Shown: one piece after another, positions 46,195-55,245 of the stretch
Layout: each line of letters starts with the position of its first letter
How positions within the stretch are numbered: position 1 is the first letter of the stretch
Source of the DNA: Enterococcus sp. 9E7_DIV0242
GTDB taxonomy: Bacteria > Bacillota > Bacilli > Lactobacillales > Enterococcaceae
Length of the DNA stretch: 64,000 bases
Direction: 5' to 3'
Assembly: GCF_002140975.2 (NCBI RefSeq)
Contig: NZ_CP147247.1
Location: 310,001 to 374,000 of the forward strand
The notes under the pieces: generated by a model
Told to the model about the DNA's origin: nothing
The model's input: only the letters and a program-made list of their open reading frames with translations
The model's database searches: none
Program-made: the position numbers and the translations under genes

Positions 46195-47661
46195 GTGATA
46201 ACTTTTATGGATAAATTAACAATCATTCGTCTGCTGGAAGGTGGCCGTTCTCAACGTTCTGTTGCGAAAGAACTGGGTCTCAATCGAAAAACTGTTGGTC
46301 GTTACTGGCGGCAGTATCAAGCAGCACAACGATCATTGGAACAAGATCCTGCCAATCCGATAAAAAAAGAGCAGTTAACGGCTCCACCAACTTATCAAAC
46401 AGAGAATAGGCAACCTAGAAAATATACACCTGAAATCGACCAACGGGTCGAAGAAATTCTCGCATTTGATCAATTAAAAGCCAAACAGCTTGGTCCTCAT
46501 AAACAACGATTGACCACTGTAGCGATTCACGAAATGTTGGTATCAGAAGGGTTTGATATTGGACAGAGTACATTACGTCCATATATTCGAGAAAAACTTC
46601 AAGCAAAAAAAGAGGCGTATATCAAGCAGCTTTACCCATTGGGTTATCGAACCGAGTTTGATTTTGGTGAAGTAAAATGTCTGATCAACCAACAAAAGAG
46701 AACATTGACGATCGCGGTATTCTCTTGCCCAGCTTCTGGTTACCGCTGGGGAAAGCTCTATGAATCTGCCAACCAACAGGTTTTCTTGGATGCCCATATT
46801 TGTTTCTTTGAACAGCTTCAGGGTGTTTACTCTACGGTTGTTTATGACAATATGCGAAACGTAGTGAAACGCTTTGTCGGCCGACATGAGAAGGAACTCA
46901 ATGACGAGTTAGTGAAAATGGCTCTTTATTATCGCTTTGAGCCAGTGGTGACCAATCCCTTCAGCGGCCATGAAAAGGGACACGTAGAGAAAAGTGTGCA
47001 GGTTTTACGCCGAAAAGCGTTCACAAAACAGTATGAGTTTGAATCGATTGGACATGCCCAAAAACATTTAGATCAAGCTATACTTGAATTAAACTTAGAC
47101 TCGACGATCGCTGTGGAACAGGCACAATTACAGCCGCTCCGAGGATTTTATGACTACGGTATCACTACAAAGCAAACCGTAGATAAATATAGTTTTGTCC
47201 ATGTGAATGGCAACTACTATTCCGTTCCAGATTATCTGGTTGGTCAGAAAGTCATCGTGAAACGTTATCTCAATGAACTGAAAATTGTCGGTTCCAGCCA
47301 GATTATCGCGACACACCTTATTCAGAAGGGAGAAAAGCAATACTCGATCGATATTCGTCATTATTTAACGACTTTTTTACGGAAGCCTAAGTCATTGGAA
47401 CACTCGCTTGTTTTGAAGAAGACACCTAAGTTGCGGCATTGTTTTCTTCAGTATTATCAAAAGACCCCGCGTAGATTTCTTCAATTTATTGAAAATCATT
47501 TAAGTATCTCTTTGGATCAATTGATCATCCAGTTAGAAGAAGAAGCGTTGAAAGACCATAAGGTCTCTAAAACACCACCTAGTCGAGCGGTAAATGAAGC
47601 GAGAAACCAACTGCAGGAATATAATCTGATCCACCAAGTGAGAAAGGCGGCCAATAAATGA
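46195..47661 (+). CDS. istA: IS21 transposase IstA
   Basis: DDE transposase of 488 residues. An N-terminal HTH (QRSVAKELGLNRKTVGRYWRQ, in parts) binds the terminal repeats. Catalytic acids are Asp156 in EFDFGEVK, Asp218 in VVYDNM and Glu265 in HEKGHVEKSV. The C-terminus carries the VHVNGNYYSVPDYLVGQK beta block of the Mu transposase-like region. GTG start with GGAGG (46183-46187) seven bases upstream. It overlaps istB by ATGA. Intact by length and motifs. Confidence 0.93.
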   Translation: MITFMDKLTIIRLLEGGRSQRSVAKELGLNRKTVGRYWRQYQAAQRSLEQDPANPIKKEQLTAPPTYQTENRQPRKYTPEIDQRVEEILAFDQLKAKQLGPHKQRLTTVAIHEMLVSEGFDIGQSTLRPYIREKLQAKKEAYIKQLYPLGYRTEFDFGEVKCLINQQKRTLTIAVFSCPASGYRWGKLYESANQQVFLDAHICFFEQLQGVYSTVVYDNMRNVVKRFVGRHEKELNDELVKMALYYRFEPVVTNPFSGHEKGHVEKSVQVLRRKAFTKQYEFESIGHAQKHLDQAILELNLDSTIAVEQAQLQPLRGFYDYGITTKQTVDKYSFVHVNGNYYSVPDYLVGQKVIVKRYLNELKIVGSSQIIATHLIQKGEKQYSIDIRHYLTTFLRKPKSLEHSLVLKKTPKLRHCFLQYYQKTPRRFLQFIENHLSISLDQLIIQLEEEALKDHKVSKTPPSRAVNEARNQLQEYNLIHQVRKAANK

Positions 47662-48389
47662 TCGAAGCATATGCCAAGCAATTAAAATTACCTTATCTGA
47701 AGAAAAACTATTCCACTTTACTCCAGCAAGCGATCGACCTGGATCAAAATTTTGAGGAGTTTCTTACACAGCTGCTTACGTTAGAGATTGAACAGCGGCA
47801 AAACAATCGGATTCAAACACTGATTCGTCAATCAAAATTGCCAAGTAAAGTGACGTTCGATGACTACATGGACAGTCATTTAGAAGTGAAAATGAAGAAA
47901 CAAATCAAAGAGTTGAAAACATTACGATTCATCGATCAAAAAGAGAATCTTATTTTAATGGGCAATCCTGGCGTTGGGAAAACCCATTTAGCAACTGTTC
48001 TCGGAATGGAAGCCTGTCTTTCCGGAAAAAGTGTCCTCTTTACGAATATCCCTAACTTGGTCATCGAACTAAAAGAATCCATGAGTGCGAACCAGTTGAA
48101 TTTTTATAAGCGCCGGTTTGGCAAATACGACTTAGTTATTCTAGATGAATTAGGTTATGTGTCATTTGATCAAATAGGAAGCGAGATTCTCTTTAATCTT
48201 CTCTCGAATCGAACGACTGCCGGCTCGATGATCATCACGACGAACCTGTCCTTCGATCGCTGGGAAGAAACCTTTAAAGATCCAATGCTTACAGCAGCAA
48301 TGGTGGACCGTTTGGCCCATCGGGCTCATGTGTTGGATCTCAGTGGTCCATCTTTTCGTGTAGAAGATACAAAGAAATGGCTAAACTAA
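47658..48389 (+). CDS. istB: IS21 helper ATPase IstB
   Basis: AAA+ ATPase of 243 residues, related to DnaA/DnaC, that helps IstA select targets and assemble. Walker A is GNPGVGKTH (residues 102-110), Walker B LVILDELGY near 167, and sensor-like STTNLSFDRW near 206 (IITTNLS). The start ATG 47658 overlaps the istA stop. The 54 bp after its stop form the right end of the element. Confidence 0.93.
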   Translation: MIEAYAKQLKLPYLKKNYSTLLQQAIDLDQNFEEFLTQLLTLEIEQRQNNRIQTLIRQSKLPSKVTFDDYMDSHLEVKMKKQIKELKTLRFIDQKENLILMGNPGVGKTHLATVLGMEACLSGKSVLFTNIPNLVIELKESMSANQLNFYKRRFGKYDLVILDELGYVSFDQIGSEILFNLLSNRTTAGSMIITTNLSFDRWEETFKDPMLTAAMVDRLAHRAHVLDLSGPSFRVEDTKKWLN

Positions 48390-49086
48390 TTTTTGGCCCC
48401 TTTTTGAATCATCCAGTGGCCCCTTTTTCAGTTGCGTTTAACAGTAGTGCAGCTTTCAGAAAGTCACTACTGAAGGATTCACTTAAGACTCTGCCTTGGT
48501 AATTCATTGAGTAAATTGGTTGTGACTTATACCAAACAGCTTCTTCCCCCGAAAATGCTGAATTTCCCAAGTAAGTATCAATGTATAAATAGTCGTCGGA
48601 ATCATAGAGATAGTCTTGAGACATAGGGCGAGAAGAAGCCACTTTCCCTTTTTTCGCTGCATAGGTTTGCTTTTTAGCTTGAACCAAGAAGTCAATTAAC
48701 GCAGCTTCGGAGCCTTTATCCAATAACTTTAACTCCTTTTCACACTCATTGTCTTTTACAAGATAATCAACAGTTAATCCAAAGATCGTACTGACAGCGA
48801 TTAAGTTATTGATGTCCGGATAGGTCTGGCCACTTTCCCATTTAGCTACGGCCTGTCTTGATACGTGTAGATTTTCTGCCAGTTCCTCTTGTGTTAGTCC
48901 TCTACTTTTTCTTATTAATTGAAGCTTTTCCGAAAAAATCATTAGTTATCACCTCTGGAATTAGTATAGCACCGCTCTCTCTGAAAAAATATGAACCTCT
49001 GGGTGCAATTTTGCTCCTTTTCATTGCCTAATCTGCTGAAGCTATCGATTATCCATGATACACTAGTACAAAAAGGAAGGGTGAGC

Positions 49087-49572
49087 ATGCTGGATTATAT
49101 TATTAGACCATTAAAAAAAGAAGAGGTCTATTTGCTGGAGACGTTTCTTTATGAAGCGATTTTCCAACGACCAGGAGTGGAAAAGCTGCCCGAATATGTG
49201 ATTCATGAGCCTGAGATTTGGGTATATATTGATAGTTTTGGTAAAGATACAGATCATTGCTTAGTGGCCGAGTATCGCTCCGAAATCGTAGGCGCAGTAT
49301 GGACCAGAATTTTGGGTGGGGCTGTTTCCGGGTTTGGACATCTTGATAATCAAACGCCCGAATTTGCACTCTCAGTTTTGGAAGACTTCCGCGGACAAGG
49401 AATAGGAAAAAGCTTGATGGAACGAATGGTGAAGGACCTGAAAGAATTAGGCTTCTCACAAGCCTCATTAGCTGTTCAAAAGGATAATTATGCTGTACGA
49501 CTGTACCAGCAGGTTGGTTTTCAAATCATTGATGAGAATGAAGAGGAGTTTATCATGCTATGCAAGCTGTAA
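49087..49572 (+). CDS. GNAT acetyltransferase
   Basis: A 161-residue acetyltransferase. The acetyl-CoA loop is EDFRGQGIGKSLMERM near residue 100, followed by LAVQKDNYAVRLYQQVGFQI. The open frame begins 96 bp upstream, but ATG 49087 has AAGGAAGGGTG ahead and gives the usual length. Substrate unknown. It is divergent from the broken XRE gene, so that regulator could once have controlled it; this is inferred from position only. A terminator follows. Confidence 0.8.
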   Translation: MLDYIIRPLKKEEVYLLETFLYEAIFQRPGVEKLPEYVIHEPEIWVYIDSFGKDTDHCLVAEYRSEIVGAVWTRILGGAVSGFGHLDNQTPEFALSVLEDFRGQGIGKSLMERMVKDLKELGFSQASLAVQKDNYAVRLYQQVGFQIIDENEEEFIMLCKL

Positions 49573-49590
49573 AAGCATTCATAAGGGGAA

Positions 49591-49634
49591 AAGGCGTTGC
49601 TATCGATTATTTCATGGATAGCAACGCCTCTTCC
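49591..49634 (+). terminator. Terminator after the GNAT gene
   Basis: AAGGCGTTGCTATC (49591-49604) pairs with GATAGCAACGCCT (49617-49629), a strong 12-bp stem, followed by a pyrimidine run CTTCCT rather than pure U. Confidence 0.65.
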
Positions 49635-49698
49635 TATTGAAATCAATGTGAACTAACGGTATAGTAAATGTACTTATAGTTCAGAAAGGTAAGAAATA

Positions 49699-50310
49699 AT
49701 GAATAAAAAAGAAATGCTTGCTCAACTTCATAAAAAACGAATCATTGAAGTAGCTGAGGCTCTTTTCTTACAATATGGGGTAGAAGCGACAACAATGGAC
49801 AGGATTGCTAAAGAAGCAAACTACAGTAAAACGACAATTTATAAGTATTTTGAAAGTAAACAGGAGATTTATTATATAGTCACGTATCAGAGTTTTGTGA
49901 TGCAAAAGAAAATACTTGAAGAAGCCATTGAGAAAGAACAGAATTTTTTTGATCAATATTTTTGTTTGTGTGAGGAGATGGTCGTTTTTCAGAAAAAGTA
50001 TCCTCTCTATTTTGATACATTGATGGAAACCATAGATATTAATTCTGAAACGCCTATTTTGAATGAGATTTACGATATTGGTGAAGAGATCAACAGTATC
50101 CTTCAACGACTTTTAGAGAAAGGAATCAAAGATGGGATGATTTCCAGCAATATAAAGTTTCCCGAGGTCATTTACATCATGTGGTCTTCTATTTCAGGAA
50201 TCATCACAATGGCTAGCAAAAAAGAGCAATATTTTACCCAGACTTCAGATATGTCGATAACTGCTTTTAGAAATTATGGATTTAAAATTTTACTTCAAGG
50301 GTTGATGTAA
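49699..50310 (+). CDS. TetR family regulator
   Basis: A 203-residue TetR regulator with HTH IAKEANYSKTTIYKYFESKQEIYY near residues 35-58 (in parts). The C-terminal ligand domain is helical and rich in Phe/Tyr. AAAGGTAAG precedes ATG 49699. It is followed after 13 bp by a membrane-anchored FMN-binding protein, so it probably controls that gene and itself. Ligand unknown. Confidence 0.85.
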   Translation: MNKKEMLAQLHKKRIIEVAEALFLQYGVEATTMDRIAKEANYSKTTIYKYFESKQEIYYIVTYQSFVMQKKILEEAIEKEQNFFDQYFCLCEEMVVFQKKYPLYFDTLMETIDINSETPILNEIYDIGEEINSILQRLLEKGIKDGMISSNIKFPEVIYIMWSSISGIITMASKKEQYFTQTSDMSITAFRNYGFKILLQGLM

Positions 50311-50323
50311 GGAGGAGATGCAC

Positions 50324-50731
50324 ATGAAACATAAAAAGAAGATGATTTATTGGATAGTTGGTCTTGTAGTCGTAGCTAGTCTTATCTTTGGAGGAAATTA
50401 TCTATACAGAATGCAAAAGTACAAGACAATAGTTGCAGCTATTGAAATCGCACCTGTTGATTTGACTCAAATATCGGATGGAGTATATACAGGTCAATTT
50501 GATGCCGTGCTTGTTGGAGCAAAGACGAAGGTGACTGTAAAAAGCAATCAGATTACCGCAGTTGAACTGATGGAGCACAAAACAGAGCTTGGAGCAAAGG
50601 CGGAGAAGATTGTCGATAGTGTTGTCAGTCAACAGTCTGTGCAGGTCGATGCTGTTAGTGGTGCCACTAATAGTAGTAAAGTTATCTTGAAATCAATTGA
50701 AAAAGCATTGCATTCCAAAGTGAGTGAGTAG
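50324..50731 (+). CDS. Membrane-anchored FMN-binding domain protein
   Basis: A 135-residue protein with one N-terminal membrane segment (MIYWIVGLVVVASLIFGG) and an extracellular FMN_bind domain. DAVSGATNSSK near residue 110 fits the Dxx(S/T)GAT flavinylation signature, where ApbE links FMN to the Thr. Such proteins act in extracytosolic electron transfer. AAGGAGG favours ATG 50324; ATG 50318 touches the ribosome site. No apbE or partner reductase is visible in the window. Pairing with TetR suggests regulated expression. Confidence 0.8.
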   Translation: MKHKKKMIYWIVGLVVVASLIFGGNYLYRMQKYKTIVAAIEIAPVDLTQISDGVYTGQFDAVLVGAKTKVTVKSNQITAVELMEHKTELGAKAEKIVDSVVSQQSVQVDAVSGATNSSKVILKSIEKALHSKVSE

Positions 50732-50870
50732 TTTTTTTGAATGTTTGCAACAGAGTAATTATAGATAAAGCAGCTTATTTTTAATGGATTAGCACACTTT
50801 TATTTCATTTATGGTAAAAAACAAGTGCTTTTTATCAAAAAAAGGGTGAAAAACTCAAAAAACTATGAAA

Positions 50871-50898
50871 ACATCAGTTATTTTGACTGATGTTTTTG
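50871..50898 (+). terminator. Terminator downstream of the TetR unit
   Basis: ACATCAGT (50871-50878) pairs with ACTGATGT (50886-50893), followed by TTTT. It lies about 140 bp after the FMN-binding gene. The rest of the 310-bp gap shows nothing else I can support. Confidence 0.7.
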
Positions 50899-51041
50899 CT
50901 ATACTTAGAGAGGTGGAACTGTTCATAGGAAAAAAGGGGCGTTTTTAAAAATGGTTTAAAGCCATTTAGAATAAGTAGTAAGTGTCAAATGAAAAATGTT
51001 TACAACTTTTCGTTTGTAGACCAAAAGAGCGTTAGGGGAAG

Positions 51042-53192
51042 ATGTGTGTGAGTTTTTATATGGATGTCCAATTTGTGGATGAGAAAAAGGGAAATATCAG
51101 TGTTTTTGAAGTGGTCTTTTCTAATCACTCAGATGACAAAATGATTGAAGGAATCATCTCTGGTGGACTAAACGCGTTTCAAAAGAGAAATCCGTATATC
51201 CAAGTAGAAGATGGTTTTATTGAGTTTTTTGATGATAACTCGATCAAATTACGAATTGAAAGTATTTGTAAGTATCCTTTATCCAAAAGAAGAATCGAAG
51301 ATCTGAAACAAGAATTGATTGTTGCTTTTAAAATGACCAGTGAGGAAAGAGCACTTTTACAGAGTAAGCGTCAAGTCGAAAATAAAGACAAACAAGTATT
51401 GACTGCTATTCAAGAAATGAGAGAAGAGTGGGATACTCGTCTAGTTAATGAAATCGCAGAGCTGAGAAAATCTTTCACTGATCAACTTTCAGCCCTTCAG
51501 CCTGGGGTGGATCAAGGAATTGGTTTACAGCTGCAAGCAAAAGAAGCACAACAACTCCTTCAGTATCAGGAGCTTCAAGAAGCGATCATGCTGGGAAATG
51601 AATACATGACGGAGCATGTGCAGGAAATCATTCAAAAAGAGAAGAGCAGTTCCGCTCAACTAAAGAAGAGAATTGCTGCGCTAGACTCATCGATAGGCAA
51701 AAGAAATGAAGAGTTGAGTAGCTCATTGACAGAGATCTATAAGGAAATAACTGCGGGTAATTTCGAAAAAGTTGATTTTCTAAAAGAAAAGCTTTCCAGC
51801 GAAATTGATGAAAATAATTTTGAACTAAAAGAAGAAATCAGAAACCTGAATACAGTTTTGAGCAAGAAAATTGAGGAGGATGTGCAGCAATCCGTTAGCA
51901 AAATCCAACAGTTGGCTGAACAGCTTGTTTCCGGTAATAAGAAAGCAACTGAAAGTGAGAAACAGCTCAATCAACGTCTCAATAATCTTATTGCAACTTT
52001 TGAACAGGTTGATAAAAGAGTAGCGCCACTGAGTACTCTCTTAGATGAAAAGCTTGGAGAAAAAATAACTGCTATTGAGCAGTCAATCAATGCACTTTCT
52101 GAAAAAGTGATTAAATTACCTTCTGTGCAGGTAGAGGATCATAGTGATATTCTTTTATCCAAAATCTCCGAAGTCAAAAATGAACTGGATAAGAAGATGG
52201 ATAGTCAAACGCAGACAATCACAGAAGCAGTCCAATTGACGCAGGAAAAATCTACTGTGGAAACAAATGGACATGCGGCTGTCGATCTTGAAGCGCAGTT
52301 GAACAAGATGAAACAGTTGATCAGTGCAAATGTGCACCAAATCACACCGATGTTTTCTACCTTGCAAAAAGAGAATATTTTACTTTCTCGCAAAATCGAT
52401 AGCCTTGAATCAATGATTACTGAATTAAAAGAGGCCAATGAAGAAAGACAAGTTTCTACTACGAGCGAAGCGGTAATAAAGGAACCTGTTGTAAGCTTAC
52501 CTGAGAAAGAGGTGGTGATTGCAGAAAAAATTGTTCCGAAAGCTGCAGAACCGAAACCAGAAGCGAGTGCTGCTACTCCTGTTTTAAATAAGGAGCAGGT
52601 AAAGCCTAAAGAACCGTCGAAACTTTCTGAGCCAGAACGAACAATCAAAAAAATTACTGCGAAGGATTCTAAACCGGTAGAAGGGGAGAACTCCAATCCA
52701 GTAAAAGAAGAAAAAACAGATGTTTTGAAGACGAAACGACCAGCACCACAGCGTCTTCTTCCTAAAGCAGAAGAGGTAGGAACTACGCGGAAAGAACCGA
52801 GGAAGCGGCCAGTTGTCAATCCATTTCGTTCGGATTTTCTGACATTAAAAGAATGTTTTTTAGAATTGGAAAACGCACCGCGTTTTGACAAGCAGGTTCG
52901 ATTGAGTAAATTTGATTATCGAAAATCTGTTACTCATGTTCATTATATCGAGTACCGTTGGGAGAATGCAGTTCTTGATAAGGATGATTATCAGTTTTTC
53001 GGATTAGAGAACTTTGAGAAGCAGGTCAAAGAGTTACCAGAATTTCTTGCGGTCTTGAAATCTGATAGCAAAAAGGAATCGCTCTTTAATCAGAATAGCT
53101 TCAAAATGAAAAAGACTGTTTGGGAAAGAATAAAGGCCTACCATTTATTAAGTATTTATTTGGACCAGATTCTTGAATGGCGTCAAGGATAA
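51042..53192 (+). CDS. Large coiled-coil protein of unknown function
   Basis: A 716-residue cytoplasmic protein (no signal, no membrane segment). Residues ~1-100 form a globular start (VQFVDEKKGNISVFEVVFS). Residues ~110-440 are dense heptad coiled coil. Residues ~450-600 are a Pro/Lys/Glu-rich flexible linker (KEPVVSLPEKEVVIAEKIV, KPKEPSKLSEPE). The last ~115 residues form a second compact domain (FDKQVRLSKFDYRKSVTHV; FERIKAYHLLSIYLDQILEW-like end). AGGGGAAG lies just ahead of ATG 51042; GTG 51048 or ATG 51060 are alternatives. I do not recognise it. The two-headed design recalls scaffold or cytoskeletal proteins, but that is only an impression. Confidence 0.6.
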   Translation: MCVSFYMDVQFVDEKKGNISVFEVVFSNHSDDKMIEGIISGGLNAFQKRNPYIQVEDGFIEFFDDNSIKLRIESICKYPLSKRRIEDLKQELIVAFKMTSEERALLQSKRQVENKDKQVLTAIQEMREEWDTRLVNEIAELRKSFTDQLSALQPGVDQGIGLQLQAKEAQQLLQYQELQEAIMLGNEYMTEHVQEIIQKEKSSSAQLKKRIAALDSSIGKRNEELSSSLTEIYKEITAGNFEKVDFLKEKLSSEIDENNFELKEEIRNLNTVLSKKIEEDVQQSVSKIQQLAEQLVSGNKKATESEKQLNQRLNNLIATFEQVDKRVAPLSTLLDEKLGEKITAIEQSINALSEKVIKLPSVQVEDHSDILLSKISEVKNELDKKMDSQTQTITEAVQLTQEKSTVETNGHAAVDLEAQLNKMKQLISANVHQITPMFSTLQKENILLSRKIDSLESMITELKEANEERQVSTTSEAVIKEPVVSLPEKEVVIAEKIVPKAAEPKPEASAATPVLNKEQVKPKEPSKLSEPERTIKKITAKDSKPVEGENSNPVKEEKTDVLKTKRPAPQRLLPKAEEVGTTRKEPRKRPVVNPFRSDFLTLKECFLELENAPRFDKQVRLSKFDYRKSVTHVHYIEYRWENAVLDKDDYQFFGLENFEKQVKELPEFLAVLKSDSKKESLFNQNSFKMKKTVWERIKAYHLLSIYLDQILEWRQG

Positions 53193-53212
53193 TCCCAATT
53201 TTTCATAGTGAC

Positions 53213-53258
53213 GGGGCAAGGTGGCTAGGACTCTATGAGTGTCCTAACTACTTTGCCC
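53213..53258 (+). terminator. Hairpin after the coiled-coil gene
   Basis: GGGGCAAGGTGGCTAGGAC and GTCCTAACTACTTTGCCC form a stem of about 18 pairs with two mismatches. There is no clear U-run, so its role as terminator is uncertain. Confidence 0.5.
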
Positions 53259-53294
53259 TATTGAGATTATAGGAACAAGGAGAAAGATGAGACA

Positions 53295-53786
53295 ATGAAG
53301 CTTATTTCCGTAAAAGAACAGCCTGAGTATCAAGAAGCTGCTATACAGTATTTCCAAAAACGTTGGGGAAGTGAAGAAACAAATGCGCTTTATGCAGATG
53401 CTATCTCGCATGCTGTTACATCCGATTCACCTCTTCCTCAGTGGTATTTGTTGTACAAAAATCAGCAGATTGTCGGCTGTGCCGGTTTGATCACGAATGA
53501 TTTTATCAGCAGAATGGATCTATACCCATGGCTTTGTGCGTTGTATGTGGAGAAAGCAGCTCGGGGCCACAATTTGAGTCGTCTATTAGTAGAGCAGGCA
53601 AAAATAGATGCGGAAGAATCGGGTTTCAAACAACTGTATTTATGTACAGATCATGTTGGATTTTATGAAAAAATGGGTTTCTCCTATATCGGGGATGGCT
53701 ATCATCCGTGGGGAGAAAAGAGCCGAATTTATTCTGTTTCACTCAATGAACAAAATGAAGAATTAAACATTATTTATAAAGATTAA
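53295..53786 (+). CDS. GNAT acetyltransferase
   Basis: A 163-residue acetyltransferase. LCALYVEKAARGHNLSRLLVE is the acetyl-CoA loop region and YLCTDHVGFYEKMGFSYIGD the C-terminal half. It resembles aminoglycoside/arylamine-type small GNATs; substrate unknown. AAGGAG lies about 14 bases ahead of ATG 53295. It precedes a GyrI-like protein by 13 bp. Confidence 0.78.
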   Translation: MKLISVKEQPEYQEAAIQYFQKRWGSEETNALYADAISHAVTSDSPLPQWYLLYKNQQIVGCAGLITNDFISRMDLYPWLCALYVEKAARGHNLSRLLVEQAKIDAEESGFKQLYLCTDHVGFYEKMGFSYIGDGYHPWGEKSRIYSVSLNEQNEELNIIYKD

Positions 53787-53799
53787 AGGAGGGAAAAGT

Positions 53800-54252
53800 A
53801 TGAAATCAATAGTAGATTATGAAGTTGTTTTTTTAAAGAGAAAAGTGTTGATGGGGCTTTCTTCAGATGTACAAGAGGAAACGCCCGATATGGAGTTATG
53901 GGGAGCCTTCTATAAAAACTTTTATGAGAAGGTACCAAACAGGTTGAACGAAAAGGTTTATGAAGTATACTCTAGTATTGATTCACATCTGTTGACCTGC
54001 CAGGTTACTATCGGTTGTGAGGTCGCTAACTCAGAGAAGCCTCCGAAAAATGCTAGGGAAATAGTGATTCCAGCGGGGAACTTTGCTAAATTTACGCTTA
54101 GAGGAAATGTTTACGAGATAGTTCCAAATTTTTGGAAGCAATTGAAGCATGTGACTCTTCCGTTTGAACGCAGCTATAGCTATGATTTTGAAGAATACCC
54201 GACAAGTGAAACAGATGATGTAACTGTTTCTGTCTATTTAGGTATTCAATGA
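53800..54252 (+). CDS. GyrI-like ligand-binding domain protein
   Basis: A 150-residue stand-alone AraC effector-binding/GyrI-like domain: VVFLKRKVLMGLSSDV, then VYSSIDSHLLTCQVTIGCEV and REIVIPAGNFAKFTLRG with the conserved IPAGxYA-like block. Such domains bind hydrophobic ligands or drugs. AAAGGAGG precedes ATG 53800. It follows a GNAT gene by 13 bp and precedes a hypothetical gene by 38 bp, so the three may form an operon. Confidence 0.75.
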   Translation: MKSIVDYEVVFLKRKVLMGLSSDVQEETPDMELWGAFYKNFYEKVPNRLNEKVYEVYSSIDSHLLTCQVTIGCEVANSEKPPKNAREIVIPAGNFAKFTLRGNVYEIVPNFWKQLKHVTLPFERSYSYDFEEYPTSETDDVTVSVYLGIQ

Positions 54253-54290
54253 GGGCATAGTAATTTTTAGAAAAGGATAAGGAGGTACGT

Positions 54291-54662
54291 GTGAGCAATA
54301 AAGAACAGGAGCTATTTGAGCTTCATTATCGAGGGCAAGGATTTGTTATTATGAAAAGCAAATTATCCTATCAAATCAGGTGGTTAGTAGGTGCTTTTGG
54401 TAGAGAAGCAATTTATCCTATTTCTGAAGAACTCGTGCAGACAGCAATGCAATCAAACGCAGAGGCTTGTGCGGTAATGAATTATGTAGAGACAGGGAAC
54501 TGGCCAACAAAACAAACAGAAGCTGAGAAGGAACAAGCAACGAAAGCCTTTTTAAGGAGACATCCGGAGCTGCTGATTAAGATACCGGATAATCAGAAAA
54601 AGTTTGATTCGAAGGAGTTGAAAGACCTATTGTCTCGTGGTAAGCGTATTTTAGAGAAATAG
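54291..54662 (+). CDS. Hypothetical protein
   Basis: A 123-residue protein, mixed charge, without membrane segment. It begins MSNKEQELFELHYRGQGFVI, has WLVGAFGREAIYPISEE near 31 and ends helical and basic (KELKDLLSRGKRILEK). I do not recognise it. GTG start at 54291 with GGAGG about six bases ahead. It closes the GNAT-GyrI group. Confidence 0.55.
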   Translation: MSNKEQELFELHYRGQGFVIMKSKLSYQIRWLVGAFGREAIYPISEELVQTAMQSNAEACAVMNYVETGNWPTKQTEAEKEQATKAFLRRHPELLIKIPDNQKKFDSKELKDLLSRGKRILEK

Positions 54663-55245
54663 GGTGATCTGATTAAAAGGATACGGAAAAGGGCGTAGCT
54701 GATGATTATAGCAGAAGGATTTTTTCCTGAGAATATTACAGGGTTTGGGGTAGTTGAACGAGACAAGCACTGTGACGAGGTACTTCGGACACAAGTTTAT
54801 CAAGCTGTAAGGATGTGCTAAAAAGAAGTAATCTCTTGGGTGCCTCCAACGTATCCTAAGAATTTTTATTAAGCCTTTTTGATTGGGAGAGGGCAATAGC
54901 TGAGTTGTTTGATACATGAGACATATAACCGCGTGAATTGAATGTAAGAGACGATATAGGAGATACAATGGATGAGCTGATTCCGTCATTAGAAATGGAT
55001 ACTTGAAGTGTTTGCTGAGGCGCTAAGGGCTATCAAGACCTGTCGGCAGCTCACTGTATAGTATATCCAATCACAATAATGTTTTAACCTCTGAGGTATT
55101 TGATCAAATTCTGACCATGATTTAAGAAGAAATGGAACAAATCAAACCACGTTTTTTGAGAACAGGCTGTTTTTCATTTTTTATTCTGTTATACTAAAAG
55201 AAAGAACAAACGTTCTTATTATTTATTGGCGAAGGAGAAGAGGCA
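54663..55245. other. 583-bp stretch without a clear gene, possibly decayed
   Basis: Several short open frames lie here, none convincing: 54702-54821 on the plus strand (39 residues, MIIAEGFFPENITG...) and a 12-codon frame after a GGAGA near 54957. The base composition is like coding DNA at 54700-55020, so this may be a decayed gene, but I could not identify a parent. A U-rich stretch near 55150-55180 precedes the next gene. Confidence 0.35.

Larger units (their letters stand above)
46083..48443 (+). mobile_element. IS21-family insertion sequence
   Basis: 2361 bp. The ends match: TGTT...AAAAAGGGGCCACT at the left (46083-46111) and its imperfect inverted copy at the right (21 of 29 positions). 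Additional inner copies of AAAAAGGG(G/A)CCACT at 46130 and of AAAAAGGGGCC near 48400 are the multiple terminal repeats typical of IS21. Both flanks carry GTAGT (46078-46082 and 48444-48448), a 5-bp target duplication within the known IS21 range. The element carries intact istA and istB, so it may be active. It inserted in an XRE regulator gene. Confidence 0.92.
45905..48942 (-). pseudogene. XRE regulator gene split by an IS21-family insertion
   Basis: The 5' part (48942-48444, minus) encodes an XRE HTH (FSEKLQLIRKSRGLTQEELA; RQAVAKWESGQTYPD) and a linker up to DFLKAAL. The IS then interrupts it. If the element and one GTAGT copy are removed, the frame continues through 46077-45905 as LSVSAKFPYRGPTFYQNGDY and ends FFHGGTLK with a stop. 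The rejoined protein has 223 residues and the tail matches the DUF5680-type domain of such regulators. In the present state the N-terminal part reads 10 residues into the IS before stopping at 48409. GAGGTGAT precedes ATG 48942. Confidence 0.85.
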
